Shown here: positions 1 through 8,540 of the stretch, piece by piece
How positions within the stretch are numbered: position 1 is the first letter of the stretch
Layout of the letters: every line of letters starts with the position of its first letter
Source: Cytobacillus horneckiae
GTDB lineage: Bacteria; Bacillota; Bacilli; Bacillales; Cytobacillaceae
Length of the DNA stretch: 64,000 nt
Assembly: GCF_002835735.1 (NCBI RefSeq)
Contig: NZ_PISD01000049.1
Coordinates: forward strand, 17,706-81,705
Reading direction: 5' to 3'
Translations under genes and position numbers: made by a program
Notes under the pieces: model-generated
Told to the model about the DNA's origin: nothing
Seen by the model: the letters and a program-made list of their open reading frames with translations, nothing else
Database searches by the model: none

Positions 1-209
1 ATTCCACAATCTATAAGCTTTTCATTGCCAGACAGCACGACTTTTTTATTCGCAATCTTTAGCCAGTATCCTTCTCTCGGCTGCCCGGAAATGGATCTTG
101 CCTGCCAGACAATATCTATCAAGTTTTTAGCTGTATGATAGTTCGATAGACGGATATCAAAGGTTTCATCTTTATAATTTTTTAAATCTACAGTAACCTC
201 TATGTACAC
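1..209 (-). CDS. yukD: YukD/EsaB-like ubiquitin-fold T7SS protein, cut by the window edge
   Basis: The reading frame opens at a GTG (209) behind a GCGAGGTG ribosome site and runs off the window start, so only about 69 residues are visible. It starts MYIEVTVDLKNY and continues with a beta-grasp pattern (strand, helix NLIDIVWQARS, strand), matching the small ubiquitin-like YukD/EsaB subunit that sits next to the WXG100 gene in Bacillus Yuk/Ess operons. In the family it is a cytosolic accessory of type VII secretion. It lies 120 bp downstream of the WXG100 gene on the same strand, the usual yukE-yukD order, so the rest of the machinery (yukC, yukB, yueB) probably continues outside the window. 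I am fairly sure of the family; the 3' end is unseen. Confidence 0.8.
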   Translation of the reverse strand, partial: MYIEVTVDLKNYKDETFDIRLSNYHTAKNLIDIVWQARSISGQPREGYWLKIANKKVVLSGNEKLIDCG

Positions 210-329
210 AATAAGCACCTCGCTGCCTAAAACTAATTTATTACAAAAGTAATAGAGAGTTCACAGATAAAGAGCGCCTCCATCGAAATAGACCGGCGCT
301 CCCCTCTTACTCCATATGACTAGATGAAG

Positions 330-623
330 TTAGCCACGAATTTGGCTTGCAATTTGGCTGTCAGCATCTGCAAGTGCATGAGCTGTGTTTTTAAGCTGAA
401 CAGATACTTCAGTTAAAAGGCGTTGCATATCAACAATTGAAGGGCGCAGGGCTACGTATTGATCAGCAAATGCTCTGCTTGATTCCCCTTCCCACATTCC
501 TTGCAGCTCTTCAATCATTCTATCTAATCTTGAAAGCTGATCCTCCACTTGGGAACTTTCGTTGTTATAGCGAGCAGACATACCTTCTAATTCAGCTGGT
601 GTTACACGGATAATACCTGACAT
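330..623 (-). CDS. yukE: WXG100 protein (YukE/EsxA-like), T7SS secreted partner
   Basis: A 97-residue all-helical protein with the W-x-G turn (MWEGESS, residues about 43-49) in the middle of a helix-turn-helix hairpin. Length and motif are those of WXG100/ESAT-6 proteins exported as dimers by type VII secretion. The start MSGIIRVTPAEL follows a well placed AAAAGGAG. It lies upstream of the yukD-like gene on the same strand and downstream of the lipase and small-partner genes. That order suggests it is the core Esx protein of this locus rather than an effector-specific chaperone. Family assignment is solid; the name yukE follows synteny. Confidence 0.9.
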   Translation of the reverse strand: MSGIIRVTPAELEGMSARYNNESSQVEDQLSRLDRMIEELQGMWEGESSRAFADQYVALRPSIVDMQRLLTEVSVQLKNTAHALADADSQIASQIRG

Positions 624-796
624 TTAAAACATCTCCTTTTCCAAAAGTTAATTTAATTGTAAAAATACACAATACTAAGGTCAATTAATAAATAGTAAAA
701 AATTGAAAAACAGTAAAATTTAACTACTTAATTAGTATAAACGAACAAAATTAATTCTCAATCATTCTTTTTACCCATTTCCAAAGCTATATGATT

Positions 797-1129
797 CTAG
801 TTTTCTATCGGTACTTCAGATTCTTCATAATTAATTGTAATAAATTGGCTATTCATATCATTCACCTGATAATGATATCTAGCAGCCAGTGTATCCATTG
901 TACTCATTTGATCATTAACTATACTGTCCATTCTTTGATGTTGGGAAATAAGTGTCTGCATCGTTTCCTCAATCACTTTGCCTGCACTGGCATCCAGCTC
1001 TTTTTTAATCGCAGTAAACAGGCTTTGACTGAGATTCCCCATTTGTTCCAGCTCGCTTTGAAAGAATGCCGCCTTATGATGCAAATCTTGATGCGGTGTA
1101 AATCTGTACGGTTTGGTTATTTGCCCCAT
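797..1129 (-). CDS. Small helical T7SS partner, candidate lipase-specific accessory
   Basis: A 110-residue, largely helical protein beginning MGQITKPYRF behind an AAGGAGG-type site. It has no W-x-G, no signal peptide and no membrane segment. It lies between the 667-residue lipase (130 bp upstream) and the WXG100 gene on the same strand. In characterised LXG and reverse-LXG systems one or two small helical proteins bind the helical domain of the toxin and are needed for its export. Position and helix content fit that role, but I do not recognise a named family. The function is inference from context. Confidence 0.6.
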   Translation of the reverse strand: MGQITKPYRFTPHQDLHHKAAFFQSELEQMGNLSQSLFTAIKKELDASAGKVIEETMQTLISQHQRMDSIVNDQMSTMDTLAARYHYQVNDMNSQFITINYEESEVPIEN

Positions 1130-1259
1130 AAAAACCTCCTTATCTTAAGAAAACTCAGCGTTCGCTAATTCGTTCCGGCGAATGCCTTGTTTACTTATGC
1201 GATATTTTAACTACAAACCAAATTTTATAAGAAATGTCTAATTTAATAGGTTAAATAAG

Positions 1260-3263
1260 TTAAACTTTCATATTAGCCAAGTCAAAAATGTCGGAGATTT
1301 TTTGATCTTCATGAAATAACTGTTCAATGGATGATCTAATTCTATTAATCAGCTTCGTGCCTAATTCAATTTCTCTATCAAAATCATGGAACATTTCTTC
1401 AAACTTATCCGTCAACAAAGCATCTAGCGGCCGAATATCTTCATTAACTGAAATACCGGTGATCTCCAAATTCTTGGATGGCAGCAAATACTTAAATGCC
1501 TTTGGATTGGATTCCATATAATGAATAGAATGCATCAACTTGGATGTTCTCTGCTGAAAATCGTGGATATATTCCTGGCTATAAAGGTTTCTTAATCGGT
1601 TCAACACCTCCTTTTTATCCTGATATTTATCCATACCCAGCTGATAGATTCTAACAGCTGAAGATAGATTCACTTCGACTTTTTGCGAATGACTTCCTGT
1701 AGAAATAATCATGTCATTGCCTTCATATCTTTTATTATCGTCAGACAAAGCGGTAGCAACATGATTGAGTCCGTGAGCATCAACCGCTTTCGTCAAATCG
1801 CCAACCCAATCCTTGATTCCCTCCCAGAGATTGCTCAACTCCTCTTTAATATTTGCAATCTCCTGCTTTACAATTGCTGCTAAATTAATAAAATCAACAA
1901 GGTAATTAAACATATTTGGCACGTCAGGCTTAAAAACAGCTTCCATTGCGCCCTTACTGAGATTGCCGATTGCCGTTAGTATATTTGCAGCAGAGCCCTT
2001 TATTGCTTCTAAATGAGGAACAAGATCTTCCCGAAGTGTTCCTGTTGTGGCATATAAAATCCTTATAAAAGAAGGAATGACACCGACTAATGCTGTCAGC
2101 CTTCCCTGCATTTCTAACAGATGCATTCTAAGTTTACCTACAGAACTGAATAATTCAGTCGGTATATTAGGTACTAGTGCAGGCAATTTTAAGTTTGTCG
2201 ATCCTAATGGAAAAATATCAAAGTTGACATCCACACCTGTAAACTTCCATTTTGGACCAAAGACAAACTTATTCCATTCTTTCTGAATATTATCAATCAG
2301 CACTGGAATATTTTCATCATATCCAAACATCCCTTTTACCAGCCCTTTTGCCCCTTCTTCATTGTAGTATGGAGCCACAGTCGTCAAAAACATTTGCAAT
2401 GTTCTTAAATCTTTATCCGATATATTTCCCAGCATCGTCCGCAGACCTTCAAAATCCGGGTCAGTATTAATCATTTCTCTCGTCCCTAAGTCGAGAAAAC
2501 CTCTAATGCCTGATGCACCAAAAAGCATATCTTCTTCAGCCGTAATATGATGAATATGCGCACCGCGCTTTTTGTAATATTCTTCAGCAAAGGTCTTTAA
2601 TTGATCAGGTGGAATAGCATAAAGCTGGTCATCATCATTTGGGTCAATGTTAAACTTTCTTGCGATATTAAATTGAAAATTCACATCTATCTGAGCCAAC
2701 TGATATGCGCTTGGAGGAGCATCGTTAATCGCATATACTTTTGTATAGGAATCACTCATGAGCTGCAGCATTTGGATTAAGTTTCCACCTAAAGAATGCC
2801 CAATCCCATATTTTTCAACTTTCAATGTGTTATCATGATCAGCTTTAATAGACGCACTTATTTTCTGGCTAACAATCTCATCGAAACGCATCGCATCTTC
2901 ATATTGATTCTTTACCTTACCAGTAAATATGCCTAAACCATTATAATACCAGTCTAGGGGCTCGCCTTCTCCATTATCCTCACTATGCTCACTGCCTCTT
3001 GTGATTGTATAAGATTGATTAATATTCAAGGAAGGGTTATAGAAATGGATGACGGTTCCATCAAAGCCGGAATCCTGACTTGAGGTTTTCAATTCATCGA
3101 TATCATCCGAATGGTAAATGGTTATATTAGCCGGCAATTCTACTCCCATTTCTTCAATATAAATCCTTCGTATTTCTTCCTCTGAGATTTCCCCTGAAAT
3201 ACCATACTCTAAATTCGCTATTCTCGCTTTTAAAATATCGGTATTTAAAATCTCTTCACTCAT
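1260..3263 (-). CDS. T7SS-associated lipase with C-terminal helical domain (reverse-LXG, TslA-like)
   Basis: 667 residues. The N-terminal third is an alpha/beta hydrolase with the nucleophile elbow GIGHSLGGN (about residues 153-161), so the catalytic serine is in GHSLG. A likely acid/histidine region follows (HIHHITAEEDML). From about residue 370 to the end the protein is helical and coiled, with no second catalytic domain. This order, enzyme first and helical targeting domain last, is the reverse of ordinary LXG toxins and is that described for the staphylococcal T7-secreted phospholipase TslA. The upstream lipoprotein, downstream small helical protein and WXG100 gene complete the same module. 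The hydrolase call is firm (DUF6792-like lipase); secretion and toxin role are inferred. Start ATG 3263 fits a GTAGGTGATGTT site. Confidence 0.75.
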   Translation of the reverse strand: MSEEILNTDILKARIANLEYGISGEISEEEIRRIYIEEMGVELPANITIYHSDDIDELKTSSQDSGFDGTVIHFYNPSLNINQSYTITRGSEHSEDNGEGEPLDWYYNGLGIFTGKVKNQYEDAMRFDEIVSQKISASIKADHDNTLKVEKYGIGHSLGGNLIQMLQLMSDSYTKVYAINDAPPSAYQLAQIDVNFQFNIARKFNIDPNDDDQLYAIPPDQLKTFAEEYYKKRGAHIHHITAEEDMLFGASGIRGFLDLGTREMINTDPDFEGLRTMLGNISDKDLRTLQMFLTTVAPYYNEEGAKGLVKGMFGYDENIPVLIDNIQKEWNKFVFGPKWKFTGVDVNFDIFPLGSTNLKLPALVPNIPTELFSSVGKLRMHLLEMQGRLTALVGVIPSFIRILYATTGTLREDLVPHLEAIKGSAANILTAIGNLSKGAMEAVFKPDVPNMFNYLVDFINLAAIVKQEIANIKEELSNLWEGIKDWVGDLTKAVDAHGLNHVATALSDDNKRYEGNDMIISTGSHSQKVEVNLSSAVRIYQLGMDKYQDKKEVLNRLRNLYSQEYIHDFQQRTSKLMHSIHYMESNPKAFKYLLPSKNLEITGISVNEDIRPLDALLTDKFEEMFHDFDREIELGTKLINRIRSSIEQLFHEDQKISDIFDLANMKV

Positions 3264-3280
3264 AACATCACCTACGCCTA

Positions 3281-3940
3281 CTATTCTAAGAAAGACACTG
3301 ATTTCATCATCATTAGAAACTTATCTTTTATGGAATCTTGCTCAGGACTGCATTCTTCAGCAAAATCTTTACAAGAACTGCGCGCGAAAAACCTGACCGC
3401 CTGATCACTGTTGTTAGACTTGATATAAGTAAAATAATTATAGGCTTTGTCGCCATCTACCTCATATACATCTTCTGCGTAATAAAATGTATGACCATTC
3501 TCTTCAAACTCTTCATAGTCTCCCTCATAGTTAGCATAGCTTGATAAAAGGCTAAGATTTGCGTCAACATCATTCGTTATAGGCCTATCTTCATAAGTGA
3601 CCATGTAATAAAAAGCAAGGTTTTCATCCTCTTTGTTTTCCCCAAAACTGAAGGATTCGTAAAGATTTTCATTTCTTTCATAACTTGCGCTAGAAACTTT
3701 CCCATCTTTTGGGAACAGCATTGTAAATCCATCTGTTTTTGATTTAAATTGATAATATCCCTCTTGGACTTCTTCTCCAGATGTCAAAAATTCCTTTGTA
3801 AATTCATCTTGTAAAGCTCGCGTCTCAGGTGCAGAACCTACTACTTTTTCTTTCTCGACTTTCTCATTCCCTGTCATTCCACAGCCCCCTATTACAAGCA
3901 CACTGATACAAAAAATCAGGTATATGAAGTATTTTTTCAA
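3281..3940 (-). CDS. Lipoprotein, candidate surface immunity protein for the adjacent lipase
   Basis: I choose the TTG at 3940, behind AAAGGGGATTATGGG, because it gives a proper signal peptide: LKKYFIYLIFCISVLVIGGC with the lipobox IGGC. An ATG frame opens 33 bp earlier. The mature part (about 200 residues) is acidic, without a recognised domain, and ends in a short beta-rich stretch with two cysteines (SSCKDFAEEC). It is 17 bp upstream of the lipase gene and co-oriented. In the TslA-type lipase system the immunity protein is a cell-surface lipoprotein encoded beside the toxin, so the context suggests that job. No homology statement can be made without a search. Confidence 0.65.
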   Translation of the reverse strand: MKKYFIYLIFCISVLVIGGCGMTGNEKVEKEKVVGSAPETRALQDEFTKEFLTSGEEVQEGYYQFKSKTDGFTMLFPKDGKVSSASYERNENLYESFSFGENKEDENLAFYYMVTYEDRPITNDVDANLSLLSSYANYEGDYEEFEENGHTFYYAEDVYEVDGDKAYNYFTYIKSNNSDQAVRFFARSSCKDFAEECSPEQDSIKDKFLMMMKSVSFLE

Positions 3941-4671
3941 CCCATAATCCCCTTTCAAACACTCATTATCCAAATTTATAGAAAATAACTACATAATATT
4001 TATTACCATGCAGTTCCAGTTCCGTCAATTCATCACATTAAACAGTGAAAAAACACACCGGTCCTTTTGATTCATCACCTATGTAAAAGGAATTAGAATA
4101 TTAGTTAGATAGTATTATTTAAATTTTTATAAAATGGATATTTTTTCAATAAGAGAAATAATACACCAAAATAAAGAAGATTTATGGGTTAAAATAGGTC
4201 ATTATGATTATTTTATATATAACCCCACTTTTTCTTCCTCCAAACATATTTTGGATATTTATTTCTTTTTATGGAATTTGCTTGTGAATGATATAAGCTT
4301 TTATAAAATTGGCATTATTTTTGCTCTATAAAAAAAATATAAGTATAATAACTACGTAGATTCTTTCCCCAATCCCTCCTAAGTTCCAACAAATCATTTG
4401 TAAGATTAATATCGGCAAAATCAAAAGTAAATATATTCACTTTAAATATATTTTTTACACTTTAGTAAAAAACAGTAAAAATGACCTATCGACCCTCTAG
4501 TAAAAATAAGTATTTTTCATCATTATGTGAAATTTCTTCCATGTTATAGTAAAAAGGGCAGCTATTTTATGGAATTTTATAATTATATTTACCCCTTAAG
4601 GCAGGCAATTTCTTCATTCAAATAGTGTGAAGGTCGCCTATTATTAGAATGGTATAAATCGAGGTGAGTTT
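3941..4671. other. Divergent AT-rich intergenic region between two T7SS operons
   Basis: About 730 bp separates the minus-strand lipase operon from the plus-strand DUF5082/DUF5344 pair. It is very AT-rich and must carry both promoters. The only frame of note (4134-4331) lacks a ribosome site and looks like chance. A CCTCCTAAG stretch near 4375 and the repeated phrase 'agtaaaaa' around 4470-4550 are visible. I see no riboswitch or terminator hairpin. Confidence 0.5.
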
Positions 4672-5025
4672 ATGTCAATCGGCTATTATTATAATCTTTT
4701 GCAGGAAAAGAAAGCCCAGTTAGCAAGGCTCCAATCATGCAATGGAAAATTGCAGGGAACCCAACAAGAGTTCGCCCACTATAAAAATACAGTACTGCAG
4801 CCTGAACTATCAGCCTCTACTTGGCAGGGGAATTTAGCCAATCAATTTGAGGATATACGCAATTCCGGCATGCTTAGCAGTTATCAGGACATCCAGAGCA
4901 ATCAATTTAACCAAGTATTTTCTTCACTCCATTCGAAAATACAGCAAATTAATAATGAAATCAGCTCCATCCAACAGACCATCACATACTTAGAAGCGCA
5001 GGAACGCGAAAAAAATTTAAAATAG
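4672..5025 (+). CDS. DUF5082 / YwqH-like LXG partner protein
   Basis: 117 residues, helical hairpin, starting MSIGYYYNLLQEKKAQLARL behind TCGAGGTGAGTTT. The central TWQGNLANQFEDIR has the W-x-G turn of WXG100-like proteins, here in a DUF5082 (YwqH) setting. In B. subtilis and streptococci, proteins of this type bind the LXG domain of the toxin encoded downstream and guide it to the T7SS. The DUF5344 partner follows 30 bp later. The toxin expected next is decayed, so this pair is probably orphaned and may now serve other LXG toxins, or none. Confidence 0.8.
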   Translation: MSIGYYYNLLQEKKAQLARLQSCNGKLQGTQQEFAHYKNTVLQPELSASTWQGNLANQFEDIRNSGMLSSYQDIQSNQFNQVFSSLHSKIQQINNEISSIQQTITYLEAQEREKNLK

Positions 5026-5055
5026 CAGTCAGATTATTTACTAAGGAGGTACCTC

Positions 5056-5334
5056 ATGAGTACTGAAATAAAAATGATAAAAGGTGATGTGGACGCTGCA
5101 TTATCAAAGCTACAATCCTCTACCAGCGCCCTTCAAGCTTCGCTTCCTTCTTCCATTAGCGGCAATAATGTTTTAGACACCGTAAATAAGCTTAACGAAA
5201 TCAATCAAGCATTCGTTCAAGTAGCGGAAGCCTATAAAGCCTTATTGCAGCAAAATCAGGAGTCGACTAAGAAATCAGTTGAATTTATGGCTGAGGCAGA
5301 TAAACATCTTTCCTCTATTATGAAAATTCAATAA
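5056..5334 (+). CDS. DUF5344 / YwqI-like LXG partner protein
   Basis: 92 residues, helical, MSTEIKMIKGDVDAALSKL, behind AAGGAGGTACCTC. The length, the position directly after a DUF5082 gene and the pattern of two amphipathic helices around a short polar turn match the second small LXG-associated protein (YwqI; TIGR04197-like). It would pair with the upstream DUF5082 protein to escort an LXG effector. Its stop is followed at once by GGAGGGAAGGAT and the remnant start of an LXG gene, so the original operon order is still readable. Confidence 0.8.
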   Translation: MSTEIKMIKGDVDAALSKLQSSTSALQASLPSSISGNNVLDTVNKLNEINQAFVQVAEAYKALLQQNQESTKKSVEFMAEADKHLSSIMKIQ

Positions 5335-5346
5335 GGAGGGAAGGAT

Positions 5347-5442
5347 TTGAAAACATTAGATGCTCAAAAGGGAATTGAACAAACTCTCAATAAAGTTAGT
5401 ACTCATGGAGAACAATCCCTTTTGAACGGAGTCGATGGATAA
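5347..5442 (+). pseudogene. 5' stub of an LXG toxin gene
   Basis: A TTG start behind GGAGGGAAGG opens a frame LKTLDAQKGIEQTLNKV that stops after 31 codons. The opening resembles the first helix of LXG toxins (for example MKVLD... followed by EQ/TL repeats), and it occupies the toxin position of the cassette. The following 250 bp has no open frame. I read it as the surviving N-terminal stub of a deleted LXG effector. Confidence 0.6.
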
Positions 5443-5621
5443 GTCCGTTTTGTTAAGGTTCTAATGACTGGAGTCCATTCTTCATATTTTTTAAGGTAGA
5501 TTCGTATTGCTGAAGAACATCATTATAAAAAGCAAAAAAGACTGATGGCAGTCTTGGTAAAAAGCTTTAATCGATTGCCCGCCTGTTCATTTTAAAGAGT
5601 GATCTAGTGAGACATTTCCTT

Positions 5622-5639
5622 TTATAGAAGCTTCTATAA
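5622..5639. repeat. Perfect 18-bp palindrome
   Basis: TTATAGAAGCTTCTATAA is a perfect inverted repeat inside the decayed effector region. It is too short and loop-less for a normal terminator, although T/A-rich sequence surrounds it. It may be an operator remnant or chance in AT-rich DNA. Confidence 0.35.
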
Positions 5640-5696
5640 AAAAAAGCCTCTATAACTTATTACGCTGTATGCTATTTATTTAAGACCTCAATATCC

Positions 5697-6051
5697 ATGG
5701 AAGAATATGACCATTATCTTGACCATATTTGCTTTAGTGGAAAGGTAGAATTAGTTGTAAAAATTCTAAAAGGCGATTAGGATAAAATGGAAGAAGAATT
5801 AACACGCCTCAATCTGTTTTATTCTCCATTCATTGTTAATAAGATAGACGGTAAAAAAATTGAAGCTGCTTTAAAAAGAAAAACCGCTGGAAAGACTTTA
5901 TAGGTAAACTTACCTTTGAAGATTTTGTCAATGCAGAAAACAAGGTAATTTTTCAATTAGATCAAGCAGACGCCTACAAACAAAGGAAGAAACAGTGACG
6001 TTCCTTGAACCTGAACTTGTAAGAGATAGAAGTATAAAGAAAGCTAAATAG
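5697..6051 (+). pseudogene. Decayed small gene, possible immunity-gene remnant
   Basis: A recognisable protein can be pieced together: MEEYDHYLDHICFSGKVEL, an in-frame TAG at about 5778, then MEEELTRLNLFYSPFIVNKI, a frameshift near 5880 into RWKDFIGKLTFEDFVNAENK, and a second shift near 5995 into ETVTFLEPELVRDRSIKKAK before the stop. So one stop and two frameshifts break a protein of roughly 115 residues. Its place after the toxin stub suggests an immunity gene, but I do not recognise the family. Confidence 0.5.
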
Positions 6052-6090
6052 ATTTAAGGATGTAATAGACTACTAGCCTTAAATAAAATA

Positions 6091-6242
6091 ACCGGTTTTT
6101 TGGTCTCTTTTCGAAATTTGATACTACCTTTTGCATGCGATCACCGACTTTTTGTCTCTTCCGGGTTTTGATAGCACTTTATGCATGTAATCTCCGATTT
6201 TTGGTGCCAAATCGGTATTTGACGCCATTTTTAGCAATATAG
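6091..6242. repeat. Three degenerate tandem units of about 50 bp
   Basis: Units begin at 6091 (ACCGGTTTTTTGGTCTC), 6143 (ACCGACTTTTTGTCTC) and 6193 (TCCGATTTTTGGTGCC). Each continues with a TTTGATA/TTTGACG block and a 'tttgcatg/atgcatg/tagcaat' tail. Units one and two are clearly related; the third is weaker. No function is apparent. Confidence 0.5.
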
Positions 6243-6251
6243 AATTGAGCT

Positions 6252-6288
6252 AAAAAAACCGATATGACCTTTGCAGTCATACCGGTTT
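6252..6288 (-). terminator. Rho-independent terminator of the ABC binding-protein gene
   Basis: On the minus strand AAACCGGTATGAC - TGCAAAG - GTCATATCGGTTT forms a 13-bp stem (one mismatch) followed by a T run, five bases after the stop of the gene at 6293. Confidence 0.85.
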
Positions 6289-6292
6289 ACCT

Positions 6293-7282
6293 TTATTCCC
6301 CTACAACTTTCGCATCCTTCAACATCTCTTCCGTCACTTCAACACCCTGTGCTTCTGCGGCTTGTTTGTTCACGATTAATTCAAGGCTTTCCGGAAACCC
6401 GACTGGAATATCACCTGGGTTTTTGCCTTCGAGGATATCGACGGCCATTTTTCCGGTAGTGTAGCCGAGATCGTGGTATTCAAATCCATAGGAAGAGAAC
6501 GTGCCTCTTTTGACTGAATCGCTTTCACCGACAAAGGTTGGAATCTTTTCCACGTTTGCGACCGTAATGACAGATTCTAGAGCGGAAACAACAGTATTAT
6601 CCTTTGGAATATAAAACACATCCGCTCGTCCAACGAGTGATTCTGCGGCTTGCTTAACTTCAGAGCTTGTTGAAATGGCTGAAAGTGCATACTCCAGCCC
6701 ATTTTCTTCTAACGCTTTTTTCGCATTATCTACGTTAACAACTGAGTTGGCTTCGCCATCATTGTATATAATTCCTACCGTCTTCGCTTCAGGTATAAAC
6801 TTTTTAATCGATGCAATTGTATTTTTTATCGCATCCGGGTGTGTATCTGATGTGCCTGTTACGTTGGCTCCTGGCTTTTCCAAATTTTGAACAAGTCCCG
6901 CGCCTAATGGGTCGGTAATTCCCGTAAATAAAATAGGAATATCCTTTGTGGATTGTACAACTGACTGTGCACTGGCTGTAGCAATCGCTAAAATAAGATC
7001 ACTATCATTTGTCACAAGGTTTTGCGCAATCGTCATATTATTGTTCATATCCCCTTGCGCATTTTGGTAATCTATTTTTAGATTCTTCCCCTCTTCATAG
7101 CCAGCATCATTAAGCGCAGCAATAAACCCTTCTCTTGCGGCATCCAAAGAGGGGTGTTCAACAATTTGTGTAATCCCGATTTTTACTACTTTCTCTTCCC
7201 CACCGCTTGTGCTTGAATCGGAGCCACAAGCTGAAAGCAGCATCAACGAGCCACAAACCATTCCTGCCAATATTTTTTTCAT
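6293..7282 (-). CDS. ABC-type substrate-binding lipoprotein (ABC_sub_bind / TrpX-like)
   Basis: 329 residues. A lipoprotein signal (MKKILAGMVCGSLMLLSAC, lipobox LSAC) is followed by a Ser/Gly linker and a periplasmic-binding-protein fold. Family features are VKIGITQIVEHPSLDAAREG near the start, IDYQNAQGD, ILFTGITDPLGAGLV and FVGESDSV. The ABC_sub_bind family (PF04392) normally has a permease and an ATPase next to it; the best known member supports aromatic amino acid (tryptophan) uptake. Neither partner is here and no T-box leader precedes it, so it stands alone, either orphaned or serving a transporter elsewhere. The substrate is unknown. Confidence 0.85.
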   Translation of the reverse strand: MKKILAGMVCGSLMLLSACGSDSSTSGGEEKVVKIGITQIVEHPSLDAAREGFIAALNDAGYEEGKNLKIDYQNAQGDMNNNMTIAQNLVTNDSDLILAIATASAQSVVQSTKDIPILFTGITDPLGAGLVQNLEKPGANVTGTSDTHPDAIKNTIASIKKFIPEAKTVGIIYNDGEANSVVNVDNAKKALEENGLEYALSAISTSSEVKQAAESLVGRADVFYIPKDNTVVSALESVITVANVEKIPTFVGESDSVKRGTFSSYGFEYHDLGYTTGKMAVDILEGKNPGDIPVGFPESLELIVNKQAAEAQGVEVTEEMLKDAKVVGE

Positions 7283-7493
7283 CCTAAACTCTCCCCACTC
7301 TAGCTATTTATATATCTAAATTTTCTTAATGTTTTGATACTAACACGCTTTTTTAGTTTAAAGCAATACCAACATTTATATTTCAAATTGTTTTTTTCGA
7401 AAAAATCCAATAATTTGGTTTAAAATGTATTCATATGGGTAAATATCAATGGGGTGTTATGTCTTCATTTTTATATGTTAGGGGGTTCTGTCA

Positions 7494-8540
7494 ATTCTAG
7501 ACGAAGAATACATAAAATTTGTAGAACAATCTCCTGATGCAACGATTCTTCTGCAAAGAGGTATTATTAGATATATTAACGACCTTGGGGTAAATTTGTT
7601 TGGTGCTGCACAAAAGGAAGAAATGATCGGAAATGGCTTGCTTGAGTTTCTTTCCACAGAGTACTTTGAAACATTTAATCATATGATAGAGGAAATAGAG
7701 CAAGAGGGACATTCTTCTTTTCAAGAAATGATGTTTTTTAAGATGAACGGGACAACATTTGAAGTAGAATTAAAAGGCATTTCAATTCATTATGAACATA
7801 AAAGCGTGATCTATCTTATCCTGCGGAGTGTGGAAGGCAAGAAAAAGACAGAACAATTTCTAATGGAATCAGAGAAGCTGCTGATTGCCGGGCAGCTGGC
7901 CGCAGGAATTGTTCATGAAGTCCGTAATCCACTTACTTCTATTAAAGGGTTTATTCAATTGAGCCAGAGCCAATATGATGAAGATAAAAATAGATTTTAT
8001 CTTAATATTATTCAAACGGAGATTGAGCGCATTGAATTGATTCTTACGGAACTTCTTACATTAACAAAGCCACGCAACAGTCATGTGGAATCAAACGACG
8101 TCGAACAATTGCTGCAGGAAGTCATTACATTGATTGATACACAAGCAATAATGAATAATATTGACATACATATTACTATTAAAGACAAACTTCCTGTTAT
8201 CTACTGTGATAAAAACCAGCTTAAACAAGTGTTAATTAATATCATAAAAAATAGCATTGAAGCGATTATTAACCATGGCAGTATTACAATAGAAGGAAAT
8301 ATAGAAGGTAAACACATACATTTATGCATAACGGATTCTGGTCCGGGTATCCCCGCTCATCTCCTTAAACGCATCGAAGAACCTTTCTTTACGACAAAGG
8401 AAAATGGAACAGGACTTGGCTTAATGATTTGCAGACAAATTATTGAGAGTCATAATGGCTCAATGAAAATACGGAGCAGCTCAAAAGGAACAAAGATACA
8501 TATTCTTTTACCAATCAATACCCATAAAATGATTTTATGA
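7494..8540 (+). CDS. PAS-domain sensor histidine kinase (sporulation-kinase type) with a non-standard start
   Basis: The open frame reaches back to 7482 and has no ATG, GTG or TTG before a TTG at 7596. That TTG would cut into the PAS domain (SPDATILLQRGIIRYINDLG lies upstream of it). An AGGGGG site at 7480-7485 points to an ATT at 7494 (then LDEEYIKFVEQ). The kinase core is intact: H-box GIVHEVRNPLTSIKGF, N-box NIIKNSIEAI, G1 TDSGPGIP, F-box PFFTTKENGTGLGL. This is the soluble PAS-HisKA-HATPase type that feeds the sporulation phosphorelay in bacilli; no response regulator is adjacent. The kinase assignment is firm. The start is uncertain: a rare ATT, a mutated start, or the TTG at 7596. Confidence 0.8.
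   Translation: MLDEEYIKFVEQSPDATILLQRGIIRYINDLGVNLFGAAQKEEMIGNGLLEFLSTEYFETFNHMIEEIEQEGHSSFQEMMFFKMNGTTFEVELKGISIHYEHKSVIYLILRSVEGKKKTEQFLMESEKLLIAGQLAAGIVHEVRNPLTSIKGFIQLSQSQYDEDKNRFYLNIIQTEIERIELILTELLTLTKPRNSHVESNDVEQLLQEVITLIDTQAIMNNIDIHITIKDKLPVIYCDKNQLKQVLINIIKNSIEAIINHGSITIEGNIEGKHIHLCITDSGPGIPAHLLKRIEEPFFTTKENGTGLGLMICRQIIESHNGSMKIRSSSKGTKIHILLPINTHKMIL

Noticed and set aside
4134..4331. 65-codon frame between the T7SS operons
   Set aside because: No ribosome site, extremely AT-rich, no recognisable protein pattern.
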